Shown one piece after another: positions 15,966 to 23,315 of a DNA stretch of 64,000 nt. This DNA is from Clostridiales bacterium (GTDB lineage Bacteria; Bacillota; Clostridia; Christensenellales; Borkfalkiaceae). The notes beneath the pieces were generated by a model. It was not told where the DNA came from. It made no database searches and was given only the letters and a program-made list of their open reading frames with translations. Where the stretch lies: NCBI GenBank assembly GCA_022508285.1, contig JAFLVN010000004.1, positions 1-64,000 on the forward strand, read 5' to 3'. Both the position numbers and the translations under genes were made by a program. The stretch's first letter is position 1. The number at the start of each line of letters is the position of its first letter.

Positions 15966-16319
15966 ATGGCAAAGAAAACTCAAAAGACTACCAATAAAGA
16001 AAGTTACGTAACGAACTATCAGTTCACAAAATTTTGCTCTTTCTGGAGCGTGGCAATCGCTGCAATTCTGTACATAATCAGCGGTATTCTCGGTTTTATA
16101 AGATGGTTGGGTCAGAAGCTTGACTTCAACGTAAGCGCTTCGCTCGGTACTGTAGGCGGAGTTTTTTCGCTCATAGCTAATATTTTGCTCGTAGTCGCTC
16201 TCGGTATCCCTGCATACGCATACGTAAGAGGCAAGGGCAAGAATTGGAAGGCTTTCTATTGGGTGGTAATTATCATATTTACGCTCGGAATTGTATTCGG
16301 TTTCTTACCTCATTTCTAA
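15966..16319 (+). CDS. Small membrane protein of unknown function, 117 aa
   Basis: I do not recognise a family. A Lys/Thr-rich cytoplasmic N-terminus (residues 1-22) precedes three predicted membrane helices (about 26-47, 60-85 and 96-114); the short loop between helices 2 and 3 is basic (RGKGKN). The good SD GGAG and strong promoter indicate expression. Only 3 nt separate it from der, so it is co-transcribed with the ribosome-assembly GTPase and PlsY. A role at the membrane is all that can be said. Confidence 0.75.
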   Translation: MAKKTQKTTNKESYVTNYQFTKFCSFWSVAIAAILYIISGILGFIRWLGQKLDFNVSASLGTVGGVFSLIANILLVVALGIPAYAYVRGKGKNWKAFYWVVIIIFTLGIVFGFLPHF

Positions 16320-16322
16320 GAT

Positions 16323-17633
16323 ATGTCTAATCCCTTAGTCGCTATTGTCGGCAGACCTAACGTGGGAAAAAGCACTTTTTTCAACAAGGTTGCGGGCAGA
16401 AAAATTTCAATAACGGAGGACAGACCCGGGGTCACCCGCGACAGGCTTTATGCGGACGCGGAGTGGCGGGGCAAGCCCTTCACAATGGTTGATACCGGCG
16501 GCATCGAAATGCGGTCGGAAGATACCATGTGGCGTGAAATAAAAAAACAGGCGGAAGTCGCCATTGACACCGCACAGGTAATTCTGTTTTTTGTTGACGG
16601 CAGAGAGGGACTCACTTCATCGGACTACGATGTTGCGGACATGCTCCGCCGCTGTAAAAAGCCCGTAATCCTCGTTGTGAACAAGATAGACGAGTACTCC
16701 GAAGAAAAGGTGTTCGAGTTTTACTCGCTCGGACTGGGCGAGCCTTATCCTATATCCGCCGAGCACGGCAAGGGCGTGGGCGACGTTTTAGACGAGGTGG
16801 TAAGCTGGTTTGAAAAGGGTGAAAACACCGAGGACGACAGCATTAAAATCGCAGTAGTCGGCAAGCCGAACGCAGGTAAGAGCAGTCTTGTGAATAAGCT
16901 GCTCGGCTTCGAACGCTCAATCGTTACCGATATTGCGGGCACAACTCGGGACGCAATAGATACTAAATTCACGTACAACGGCAAAAACTACACGATAATC
17001 GATACGGCGGGAATACGCAAAAAAAGCAAGGTGGAGGACGACGTGGAGTATTACTCCGTAATGCGCGCCTTCGACGCCGTTCGCCGTGCCGACGTCTGTC
17101 TGCTCGTTGTAGACAGTACGGAGGGGCTCACCGAGCAGGACACTAAAATTATAGGCTACGTTCACGAGCAGGGCAAACCTTCGCTTATTGTAATGAACAA
17201 GTGGGATTTGGTTGAAAAGGATACCAACACCATAAATAAATTTAACAAACAGCTTGAAGAAGACCTTAAATTCATGGACTACTTCAAGTCGGTGTATATT
17301 TCGGCTAAAACAGGTCAGCGCACCGAAAAGCTCCTCACTTTTGTTGACGAAGTGTACGAACACGCACGCTTCAGAGTTGCTACGGGCACGCTCAACGATC
17401 TTATCGCAGATACGGTGCGGGCGAACGAACCGCCGTCATACAACGGCAGAAGGCTCAAAGTGTACTATTCGTCACAGGTTTCCGTTGCGCCGCCCACTTT
17501 CGTGCTGTTTGTCAATTCAACAGATTTACTTCACTTTTCGTATGAGAGATTTTTAGAGAACACTCTCCGCAAAAATTTCGATTTTTCGGGTACGCCCATT
17601 AAAATTGTTACGAGGGAGAAGGGGGAACAATGA
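16323..17633 (+). CDS. der: Ribosome biogenesis GTPase Der (EngA)
   Basis: A 436-residue protein with two tandem GTPase domains and a C-terminal KH-like domain, needed for 50S subunit assembly. The first G domain has GRPNVGKSTFFNKVAG (near 9-24) and DTGG; the second has GKPNAGKSSLVNKLLG (near 180-195), DTAGI and NKWD. The C-terminal domain covers about 350-436. The length is typical. It starts 3 nt after the small membrane protein gene and overlaps plsY by 4 nt (ATGA). Confidence 0.96.
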   Translation: MSNPLVAIVGRPNVGKSTFFNKVAGRKISITEDRPGVTRDRLYADAEWRGKPFTMVDTGGIEMRSEDTMWREIKKQAEVAIDTAQVILFFVDGREGLTSSDYDVADMLRRCKKPVILVVNKIDEYSEEKVFEFYSLGLGEPYPISAEHGKGVGDVLDEVVSWFEKGENTEDDSIKIAVVGKPNAGKSSLVNKLLGFERSIVTDIAGTTRDAIDTKFTYNGKNYTIIDTAGIRKKSKVEDDVEYYSVMRAFDAVRRADVCLLVVDSTEGLTEQDTKIIGYVHEQGKPSLIVMNKWDLVEKDTNTINKFNKQLEEDLKFMDYFKSVYISAKTGQRTEKLLTFVDEVYEHARFRVATGTLNDLIADTVRANEPPSYNGRRLKVYYSSQVSVAPPTFVLFVNSTDLLHFSYERFLENTLRKNFDFSGTPIKIVTREKGEQ

Positions 17634-18355
17634 CGGAACTCTCATTTGCGGAAAGCTGGTACTGGTTTTTGCTCGGCGGCGTAATAAGCTATTTTATCGG
17701 TTGCTTCAACTTTGCGGTGATAATAGGTCGCATCAAGCATAAGGATATCCGCCATGAAGGCAGCGGCAACCCCGGCACAATGAATATGACTCGCACGCTC
17801 GGGCTAAAGTTCGGCGCAATAAACTTTTTCTGCGACGTTGCGAAAGGCGGCGTTCCCGTACTTGTGGGTTGGTTTATATTCAGAAATTATTACTTCGAGG
17901 GCACAACGTTTATCGTTTCCGACTTTGCCCGCTATCTGTTCGGATTGATGGTAATAGTCGGTCACATATTCCCCGTTACAATGAAATTCAAAGGCGGCAA
18001 GGGCATAGCTTCCACAATGGGGCTGTTTGTATTTGCACTCCCGTGCGAGGTGTGGTGGTACGTCTTTATTGCGGTTATAATACTTGTAGGTGTGCTTTTA
18101 TACATCATTTTTACAGAAATGGGCAGTATGGGCTCACTTTTGGGTGTATCTGGACTTTCGATTTTTCAAGCCGTAATTACTATTTTGAATTATCGTGAAA
18201 ATCTTTTAAACGTTTGGGTAATTATAACGCTGATGCTGATATTTGCGATAAATATTCTTACGTGGACAGCCCACCATAAAAATATATGGCGGTTGCTTGC
18301 GGGAGAAGAACACCACACGTCCGTACGTAAACACAAAAAAAGACGCACTCAATAA
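17630..18355 (+). CDS. plsY: Glycerol-3-phosphate acyltransferase PlsY
   Basis: A 241-residue inner-membrane enzyme that uses acyl-phosphate to acylate glycerol-3-phosphate in the first step of phospholipid synthesis. The three PlsY motifs are present: SGNPGTMN (near residue 44), FKGGKGIASTMG (near 121) and a C-terminal TWTAHHKNIWRL near 204. It has about six helices. The start overlaps the der stop. The final codons, encoding KHKKRRTQ, form the left arm of the terminator at 18335-18368. Confidence 0.94.
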   Translation: MTELSFAESWYWFLLGGVISYFIGCFNFAVIIGRIKHKDIRHEGSGNPGTMNMTRTLGLKFGAINFFCDVAKGGVPVLVGWFIFRNYYFEGTTFIVSDFARYLFGLMVIVGHIFPVTMKFKGGKGIASTMGLFVFALPCEVWWYVFIAVIILVGVLLYIIFTEMGSMGSLLGVSGLSIFQAVITILNYRENLLNVWVIITLMLIFAINILTWTAHHKNIWRLLAGEEHHTSVRKHKKRRTQ

Positions 18356-18368
18356 GTGCGTCTTTTTT
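18335..18368 (+). terminator. Terminator overlapping the plsY 3' end (bidirectional)
   Basis: A-rich left arm (18335-18349, ending GACGCACT), CAATA loop, and AGTGCGTC followed by TTTTTT (18355-18368). The stop codon of plsY is in the loop/right arm. The A-run on the left would also give a T-tail for the converging leftward gene. Confidence 0.88.
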
Positions 18369-18389
18369 GCTTCCGCAAACTTCGTCAAA

Positions 18390-18875
18390 TTATTTTTTCG
18401 GTTGATCGTCGTCGGGCGAGTTCTGTTTGGAATTAATCGTGTACTCTATATTCGGGTTGTTTTTAAGCAGTTCGTTTATAAAATCTTCGTACCATTCGGG
18501 TTTTACGGCTATCAATATAAACGAGTTGTCTGCAAAATGTACGGTAAGTTTATTAGTTTTTCTGTCGAGCATCACGCTCTTGATATTATCTATTTTGAAT
18601 TTACTCTTGATAATTCCGAAGCTCGTCTTTAAAATATTGTTTCCTACGGAGTAGTAGGAGGATATTATAAGGCTTAACAAAATAACGAAAAGCAGCACCG
18701 ACACGAGGAACATTACGCCGTGGCTGATTATGGGATAGATTTTGTTTTCAACTGAAAAAACGTCACCTTTTATCACGGTGTACAGAGTAACGCCGAATGC
18801 GGCAACCGCAAGCGCAAGTCCTATATATATGAATGCGGTCGTCAGTTTTGAATATTTGAATTTAAAAACTTTCAT
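18390..18875 (-). CDS. Membrane protein with a bacterial PH-like domain
   Basis: A 161-residue protein. Two membrane helices (about 12-34 and 48-72) are followed by a soluble domain (about 73-145) whose pattern, YSVGNNILKTSFGIIKSKFKIDNIKSV then LTVHF and a terminal WYEDFINELLKNNPNI, resembles small bacterial PH-like domains (YyaB/bPH type). A Gln/Asp/Lys-rich tail ends it. The function is unknown. The ATG is the probable +1 nucleotide of its own transcript, and no SD is present. It converges on plsY and shares that terminator. Confidence 0.72.
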   Translation of the reverse strand: MKVFKFKYSKLTTAFIYIGLALAVAAFGVTLYTVIKGDVFSVENKIYPIISHGVMFLVSVLLFVILLSLIISSYYSVGNNILKTSFGIIKSKFKIDNIKSVMLDRKTNKLTVHFADNSFILIAVKPEWYEDFINELLKNNPNIEYTINSKQNSPDDDQPKK

Positions 18876-18881
18876 AGCTGT

Positions 18882-18910
18882 ATTATAGTTTAAATATCTT
18901 TAAATTGCAA
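18882..18910 (-). promoter_or_regulatory. Sigma-A promoter producing a leaderless mRNA
   Basis: On the minus strand TTGCAA (18905-18910), 17-nt spacer, TATAAT (18882-18887), then ACAGCT and the ATG (18875). The A of ATG is 7 nt after the -10 box, the usual +1 position. Confidence 0.8.
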
Positions 18911-18937
18911 CAAAATTAATTGAAATTAATAAATAAT

Positions 18938-18960
18938 GCCCCGCTCATGCGGGGCTTTTA
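18938..18960 (-). terminator. Intrinsic terminator of the small secreted protein gene
   Basis: GCCCCGC and GCGGGGC arms (18938-18955) with a short loop lie directly after the stop of the gene at 18961. The minus-strand tail (ATTATTTATT) is only moderately T-rich. Confidence 0.6.
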
Positions 18961-19260
18961 TCAATTTGCTGCTTTGGGATTTCTGACAATTTTGTCGGGG
19001 TCGAACGGAGGGAAAGGAATCCTCATTCTGAAACCGTACTTGCGGTGTTCTATTCCGTTATTATCCGGACGTTCGGGGCATTTAACGTTCGGGCTGTCTT
19101 CGCCGTCGGGGCACTCGGGGCAATCGTCTGTGATTTCCTCGATTAAAGCTGCGGGACTGTCGCTGATACGGCTTGTTACGCCAACGCCCGATGCCCAGCC
19201 CGCACCGAATATTACGCTTAAACTTAAAACTGATACAACAAAATACAGTAACTTTTTCAT
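18961..19260 (-). CDS. Small secreted Cys/Pro/Asp-rich protein, 99 aa
   Basis: I do not recognise a family. A clear Sec signal peptide (residues 1-26, MKKLLYFVVSVLSLSVIFGAG) is followed by a short acidic mature protein containing DCPECPDGED and a further KCPERPD, three cysteines in all, two of them in a CxxC pair. The C-terminal half has FPPFDPDKIV. There is no lipobox, so it is probably released or wall-associated. No SD precedes the ATG. A possible promoter (TTGAAT, 18-nt spacer, CATACT) again ends 6 nt before it, so leaderless translation is possible. It is divergent from the TM1266-ABC unit. Confidence 0.6.
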   Translation of the reverse strand: MKKLLYFVVSVLSLSVIFGAGWASGVGVTSRISDSPAALIEEITDDCPECPDGEDSPNVKCPERPDNNGIEHRKYGFRMRIPFPPFDPDKIVRNPKAAN

Positions 19261-19300
19261 ACAAACAGTATGTCAAATTAAAAAATGTTTATTCAAAGTG

Positions 19301-19329
19301 TTGCAATTTACTCATCAACAATGTAAAAT
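19301..19329 (+). promoter_or_regulatory. Sigma-A promoter for the TM1266-ABC importer unit
   Basis: TTGCAA (19301-19306), 17-nt spacer, TAAAAT (19324-19329). A leader of about 105 nt follows before the start codon. Confidence 0.7.
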
Positions 19330-19335
19330 TATATT

Positions 19336-19440
19336 ACCTGAACGCAAAGAGTAATCTGAGGGTAAAGGGCTGAATATTACGTGGTGTATTTATACTCCAG
19401 TATTTTGCCCTTCCCCCGAATTTTAGGAGGAAATTTTTTT
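19336..19440 (+). promoter_or_regulatory. Structured 5' leader of the TM1266-ABC importer unit
   Basis: The leader can fold into a long imperfect hairpin: AAGGGC (about 19369-19374) pairs with GCCCTT (about 19406-19411), enclosing TAC/GTA, TGG/CCA and GTAT/ATAC pairings around a TT loop. It is followed by a C-run and the strong SD AGGAGG. It does not match a riboswitch class that I know; a TPP-type aptamer was considered and not supported. Confidence 0.45.
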
Positions 19441-19686
19441 ATGTCCGACCGTATAGCCGTAATCAGCATAATTGTGGAAGATAGAGAACAGAGTTCGAAA
19501 ATCAACGGTATTTTATCTGAGTTCGGTGATTTCGTTATAGGAAGAATGGGAATACCCTATAAACAGAAGTCGGTATTCATAATCAGCGTTGCGGTAGACG
19601 CCCCCACCGAAGTTATCAACACGATTACGGGTAAAATCGGGCAGCTTTCAGGCGTTTCCGCAAAGACCCTCATGTCAAAACTGTAA
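19441..19686 (+). CDS. TM1266-family (iron-only hydrogenase system) putative regulator
   Basis: An 81-residue protein of the TM1266 family, with a ferredoxin-like/ACT-like fold as in the NikR C-terminal domain. Motifs include VISIIVEDREQSSKINGIL, FGDFVIGRMGIPY and VDAPTEVINTITGKIGQLSGV. Family members often lie beside [FeFe]-hydrogenase maturation genes and are annotated as their regulators, although no DNA-binding domain is evident. Here it precedes an ABC importer instead. The start is chosen at 19441 because AGGAGG lies just upstream; an in-frame start at 19381 would fall inside the structured leader. Confidence 0.85.
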   Translation: MSDRIAVISIIVEDREQSSKINGILSEFGDFVIGRMGIPYKQKSVFIISVAVDAPTEVINTITGKIGQLSGVSAKTLMSKL

Positions 19687-19733
19687 AAATTTTTGAGGTA
19701 AAAGGGTAAACCTGATACCGAAAAGGAGTATTT

Positions 19734-20780
19734 ATGAAAAAATTTTTTGTAACCCTCGTATGCGCCGTTCTTGCGGCGCTCACCGTCGTCGGCTTTACCG
19801 CCTGCAATGACGGTTCCGCCCCCGATAAGGTCAACCTTGTCGGAATGGGTACTGATGCGAGCGGAGTTGTTCCCCGCAACGACGTTGATTATTTTGTTGT
19901 ACCCGAACCCGCCGCAAGCGCAAAGATTAAGGCCACTGCAAGCTCGCCCAACGGTTTTAAAATGGTGGGAGACTTACAGCAGCTCTACGGCGAAGATAAC
20001 GGCTATCCTCAGGCAGTCGTTGTAGTTAAAAACAGCTTGTTTTCTTCGGGTAACGGATTAGGTCACTTTATGAATGCATTAACCAGTAATGCGTCCTGGT
20101 TGCAAGAAGATTCAACAGAGATATCCACAATAGTGGAAGCGGTAACGACTCATCTTCCTTCGGGCACGACGCCTATGTTCAGTGCGAATAACTTAACAAA
20201 ATCCGTTATCGCAAACTGTGGAATAAGGTTTACAAGGGCTTCCGACGACAAAACTGAAATAAAGTCTTTTTTAACTGATTTAAAAACAGTTCAGCCGTCA
20301 GTAAACGCTACGCCCGCAGACAGCTTCTTTTTTGACGGAGGTTTTGCGGGAGTTATAAACCCTTATGAGTCATTAGAAATTTATGCTCCCGACGGAGCGC
20401 CGGCGCTTGCGCTTGCCGGACTCATGGCGGGCGAGGTAGATACTGGTTATGTGGCTAATACAATTAACTATCATATTGTAAATGCATCAACTATTCAGAC
20501 GCACGTTACAGGCGCAAATCCCGATGCGGATATCTGTATTCTTCCTGTAAACCTTGCCGCAAATCTTCTCGGAAGCGGTGAAAAATACACTATGCTCGGC
20601 ACTGTAACACACGGCAATCTGTACATTATTTCAGCTAAAACTGGCAAGCAGATTACTGCTGACAACATCTCCGAACTCAAAGGCAAAACGGTTGGAGTGG
20701 TAAATCTTGCCGCCGTTCCCGGACTTACTTTCAAACTTATTTTAAATAAATACAAAATAGCCTATACTGAACTTTCCTAA
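19734..20780 (+). CDS. ABC importer substrate-binding lipoprotein, apparently circularly permuted
   Basis: A 348-residue lipoprotein (signal peptide with lipobox FTAC, Cys24) of the NMT1/THI5-like (nitrate, sulfonate, thiamine-precursor type) binding-protein superfamily. In known relatives the chain begins with the APDGAPALALA segment, passes THGNLYIIS and LKGKTVGVVNL..PGLTF, and then continues with DYFVVPEPAAS, YPQA and IRF..A to a C-terminal DSFF/FYY. Here the order is reversed: DYFVVPEPAA (52-61), YPQAVVVV (91-98), IRFTRA (164-169) and DSFFFDGGF (196-204) come first, then APDGAPALALA (218-228), THGNLYIIS (282-290) and PGLTFKLILNK near 320, ending TELS. All parts are present in one open frame with a correct signal peptide. 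The stop overlaps the permease start. Confidence 0.87.
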   Translation: MKKFFVTLVCAVLAALTVVGFTACNDGSAPDKVNLVGMGTDASGVVPRNDVDYFVVPEPAASAKIKATASSPNGFKMVGDLQQLYGEDNGYPQAVVVVKNSLFSSGNGLGHFMNALTSNASWLQEDSTEISTIVEAVTTHLPSGTTPMFSANNLTKSVIANCGIRFTRASDDKTEIKSFLTDLKTVQPSVNATPADSFFFDGGFAGVINPYESLEIYAPDGAPALALAGLMAGEVDTGYVANTINYHIVNASTIQTHVTGANPDADICILPVNLAANLLGSGEKYTMLGTVTHGNLYIISAKTGKQITADNISELKGKTVGVVNLAAVPGLTFKLILNKYKIAYTELS

Positions 20781-21562
20781 TGAAAAGATTTTTTACCGAA
20801 AGAAAACTTAATATTTTAATTTCGGTGCTTGCCGTAGTTGTGATGTGGATAGTATGGATTATCGCATACTATTCCGTAAAAAACGACTATCTAATACCGT
20901 CTTTTCAGGATACGTTTGTAAGTCTCGGGCGGGATTGCCTTGCGCGAGGTGCGTTTTGGACGGCATTCGGTAATACGTTTTTGCGCACGCTGCTGGCGTT
21001 TATAATTTCCTTTGTAATAGCTGCGGCTCTTGCCTGCCTTTGCGCACTCTCGAAAAAGGTGGCGGCGTTTGTTATGCCCTTTATGGTCTTTTTGCGCACG
21101 CTTCCAACGCTTGCGGTAGTACTTTTATTGCTTATATGGACGAATCCCCGCGTGGCACCCGTAATCGTTACCGTTTTGGTATTATTCCCTATGATTCACG
21201 CAAGGTTGTTTACGGCGATAGATGGCATAGACGGCGGCATAAGGCAGATGTTAAAGGTTTATAATATCCCCAAGAGTCAGGCTGTATTTAAAATTTATCT
21301 GCCGCTTATTACGCCGGACGTGCTTCCGCAGACGGGTGCGGACATCTCTCTCGGGTTAAAGATTATGATTTCCGCCGAAGTGCTTGCGAGTACGTTTAAA
21401 AGTTTAGGCGGAATGATGCAGGAAGCGAGGCTGTATCTTGAAATGCCGCGCCTTGCCGCACTAACCCTGCTTGCCGTGTTTGTAGGACTTTTAATTGATA
21501 TCGCATTCTCCCAACTTTCCAGGCTTACCTATAAATGGAGCAGAAAGGAGGGAGTCAGATGA
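20780..21562 (+). CDS. ABC importer permease (SsuC/ThiX-like)
   Basis: A 260-residue inner-membrane permease of the binding-protein-dependent type with about six helices. The conserved cytoplasmic EAA-type loop reads VYNIPKSQAVFKIYLPLITPDVLPQ (span about residues 162-186, quoted in part) and contacts the ATPase. It is translationally coupled to the binding-protein gene (TAATG) and to the ATPase gene (ATGA), which makes the three-part importer certain. Relatives move sulfonates, nitrate, taurine or thiamine pyrimidine precursors. The substrate here is not identifiable. Confidence 0.9.
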   Translation: MKRFFTERKLNILISVLAVVVMWIVWIIAYYSVKNDYLIPSFQDTFVSLGRDCLARGAFWTAFGNTFLRTLLAFIISFVIAAALACLCALSKKVAAFVMPFMVFLRTLPTLAVVLLLLIWTNPRVAPVIVTVLVLFPMIHARLFTAIDGIDGGIRQMLKVYNIPKSQAVFKIYLPLITPDVLPQTGADISLGLKIMISAEVLASTFKSLGGMMQEARLYLEMPRLAALTLLAVFVGLLIDIAFSQLSRLTYKWSRKEGVR

Positions 21563-22218
21563 TAGAAATAAAAAATCTTTCCAAAAGCTATCCTAACGTG
21601 CCGCTCTACGAAAATTTCAATCTGTCGCTTGAGGAGGGCAAAATTACCTGCCTTTTGGGTTCGAGCGGTTGCGGTAAAACCACCCTGTTAAACGCCATAG
21701 CCGGATTGACGAAGTGTGAAGGCGAGATTCCTAAACTTAAATGTTCATATATTTTTCAAACTCCGCAGCTTGTGCCCAATTTAACGGTATTTAGAAATCT
21801 TTTACTTGTTTGTCGCGATGAACAGAAAATATTTAGTATGCTAAAGCGTGTGGGGCTCGAAGACAAGGCAAAAAGCTACCCTGTAAATCTTTCGGGCGGA
21901 GAGGCGCAACGTGTGGCGATAGCCCGTGCTTTCCTTTATAAAAGCGATATATTACTGATGGACGAACCGCTTGCCTCTCTCGATTTAAAGCTGAAAAAGC
22001 AGATAATAGAACTGTTTTTTGAAATCTGGAAAGAGGACGGCAGAACGGTGCTTGCCGTTACCCACGACGTAGACGAAGCAGCGGCAATCGCTCAGCGCAT
22101 AATAGTGCTGTCCGCAGGTAAAATAGTTTCCGATTTTGTGCCCGAAACCGCCGTGCCCCGACCCTTATATATGGGTGGAGAACTGCGAGAAAAGCTTATC
22201 GGTTTATTGCTTAATTAA
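21559..22218 (+). CDS. ABC importer ATP-binding protein
   Basis: A 219-residue ATPase subunit. Walker A is GSSGCGKTT (near residue 36), the signature is LSGGEAQR (near 119), Walker B is LLMDEP (near 140), and the H-loop is VTHD. It lacks the C-terminal regulatory domain of larger importers. The start at 21559 is chosen over 21535 because AAAGGAGG lies just upstream and the ATG overlaps the permease stop (ATGA). It powers the importer encoded by the two preceding genes. Confidence 0.92.
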   Translation: MIEIKNLSKSYPNVPLYENFNLSLEEGKITCLLGSSGCGKTTLLNAIAGLTKCEGEIPKLKCSYIFQTPQLVPNLTVFRNLLLVCRDEQKIFSMLKRVGLEDKAKSYPVNLSGGEAQRVAIARAFLYKSDILLMDEPLASLDLKLKKQIIELFFEIWKEDGRTVLAVTHDVDEAAAIAQRIIVLSAGKIVSDFVPETAVPRPLYMGGELREKLIGLLLN

Positions 22219-22229
22219 ACTCTAATTAC

Positions 22230-22258
22230 TTGACTTTAAAATTTCTGCATTTTATAAT
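22230..22258 (+). promoter_or_regulatory. Sigma-A promoter for mscL
   Basis: TTGACT (22230-22235), 17-nt spacer, TATAAT (22253-22258). Confidence 0.82.
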
Positions 22259-22288
22259 ATTTAATGTAAAAAATTTAAGGAGTACAAA

Positions 22289-22798
22289 ATGAAGAAATTT
22301 TTTAAAGAATTTAAAGAGTTTATATCCCGCGGCAATGTATTGGATATGGCAGTCGGCATCATTATCGGCGGCGCTTTCACGGCAATCGTTACTGCACTGG
22401 TTACCAATATTCTTACACCGCTCATTAACTGGATTCCCGGCACAAACGGTACGGGTGCATTACAGGTAGTGTTGAGAGAGGCTGTCCTTGACGCGGAAGG
22501 TCAGGTCGTAACCGAAGCATTGATTATTGATTTCGGTGCTGTAATCTCGGCGATTGTAACCTTTATTCTTACTGCGCTTGTGCTGTTTATAATTATTAAA
22601 ATTATAAATAGCATTCGCAATAAAGCAGATGCACTCAAAGCAAAGAAAGCAGAGTCTGTTGCTCCGGAGGCTGTTGCTGCTCCCGCAGAGGAAACTCCTG
22701 CAGAGGAAGCTCCCGCAGCGCCTGCCGCACCTACCGAGGCAGAACTTCTTGCGGAAATCCGCGACCTTCTCAAATCGCTGAATAGCGAAAAAGAATAA
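22289..22798 (+). CDS. mscL: Large-conductance mechanosensitive channel
   Basis: A 169-residue channel that opens on membrane tension to release solutes during osmotic downshock. The N-terminal amphipathic helix and first pore helix show RGNVLDMAVGIIIGGAFTAIV (span about 14-34, quoted in part), followed by a second helix near 85-108. The C-terminal bundle is preceded by an Ala/Pro/Glu-rich stretch (about 125-152) that makes the protein longer than the usual 130-150 residues. The terminal EIRDLLK is typical. The SD AAGGAG is good, and the gene has its own promoter and terminator. Confidence 0.95.
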   Translation: MKKFFKEFKEFISRGNVLDMAVGIIIGGAFTAIVTALVTNILTPLINWIPGTNGTGALQVVLREAVLDAEGQVVTEALIIDFGAVISAIVTFILTALVLFIIIKIINSIRNKADALKAKKAESVAPEAVAAPAEETPAEEAPAAPAAPTEAELLAEIRDLLKSLNSEKE

Positions 22799-22808
22799 AA
22801 TTTTTAAA

Positions 22809-22850
22809 AGCTGCCGCCCGTAAAAATTGCGGGCGGCTTACATTTTTTGT
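22809..22850 (+). terminator. Intrinsic terminator after mscL
   Basis: GCCGCCCG (22813-22820) and CGGGCGGC (22830-22837) arms with a 9-nt loop, then TTACATTTTTT. Confidence 0.9.
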
Positions 22851-22952
22851 TAAAGTTTTTCAAATTGCGTTTTGTCAACAGCTTAAATGAAAAATTTTCC
22901 GGTAATTTATAAAATAAATTTTATAAAAAGCTATTTCAAACATTTTTCTTTA

Positions 22953-22972
22953 ACAACATGTTGTGTTATAAT
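22953..22972 (+). promoter_or_regulatory. Extended -10 promoter with palindromic operator, possible pur operon promoter
   Basis: A 12-bp perfect palindrome, ACAACATGTTGT (22953-22964), abuts an extended -10, TGTTATAAT (22964-22972). It points rightward toward purE but lies beyond the leftward gene 22998-23315, so its transcript would run antisense across that gene. No closer promoter for purE was found in the 27 nt between the two divergent starts. Confidence 0.45.
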
Positions 22973-22997
22973 AACATTGTATCTTGTAAATATTGTG

Positions 22998-23315
22998 TCA
23001 GAATACAAAAAAGGTGAACCCCGAACGTAATACCATAAAAATCAAGTAAACGTTCAGTACGCCTATAACGGGAAGTAATACCATAAGCAGCAGATTTTTA
23101 ATTCGGTACTTCATTATAAACATACTTACGTACATCGCAATGGCTCCGCCTAAAATGGCGGCAAGAATCAGCTTGCCGTCTCCGGGTTTGTACGACCGGT
23201 TGTCGCCGTATTCGTCCCTTTGAGACTTTATTAGCATAACCGAGTAAAAATTTATTGCCAATATATACACGATAAAAATTATATACAGCAAAATCATATA
23301 AAAAGTATGCCGCAA
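22998..23315 (-). CDS. DUF1294-like small membrane protein
   Basis: A 105-residue protein with three to four membrane helices. The central [26 protein letters not shown] (span about 49-74, quoted in part) and the preceding [15 protein letters not shown] fit the DUF1294 pattern, in which NxxxxxLMxxDK is followed by a GGxxGxxxGM segment and a basic HKT-like turn, although here KYRIKN replaces the usual HKT. The function is unknown. It is divergent from purE with only 27 nt between the starts. No clear SD or promoter was seen. Confidence 0.65.
   Translation of the reverse strand: MRHTFYMILLYIIFIVYILAINFYSVMLIKSQRDEYGDNRSYKPGDGKLILAAILGGAIAMYVSMFIMKYRIKNLLLMVLLPVIGVLNVYLIFMVLRSGFTFFVF

Noticed and set aside
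19681-19733. TPP riboswitch ahead of the binding-protein gene
   Set aside because: TGAGG and AACCTGATACC recall parts of the TPP aptamer, but the segment is only about 50 nt, lacks the remaining conserved helices and lies inside the operon.
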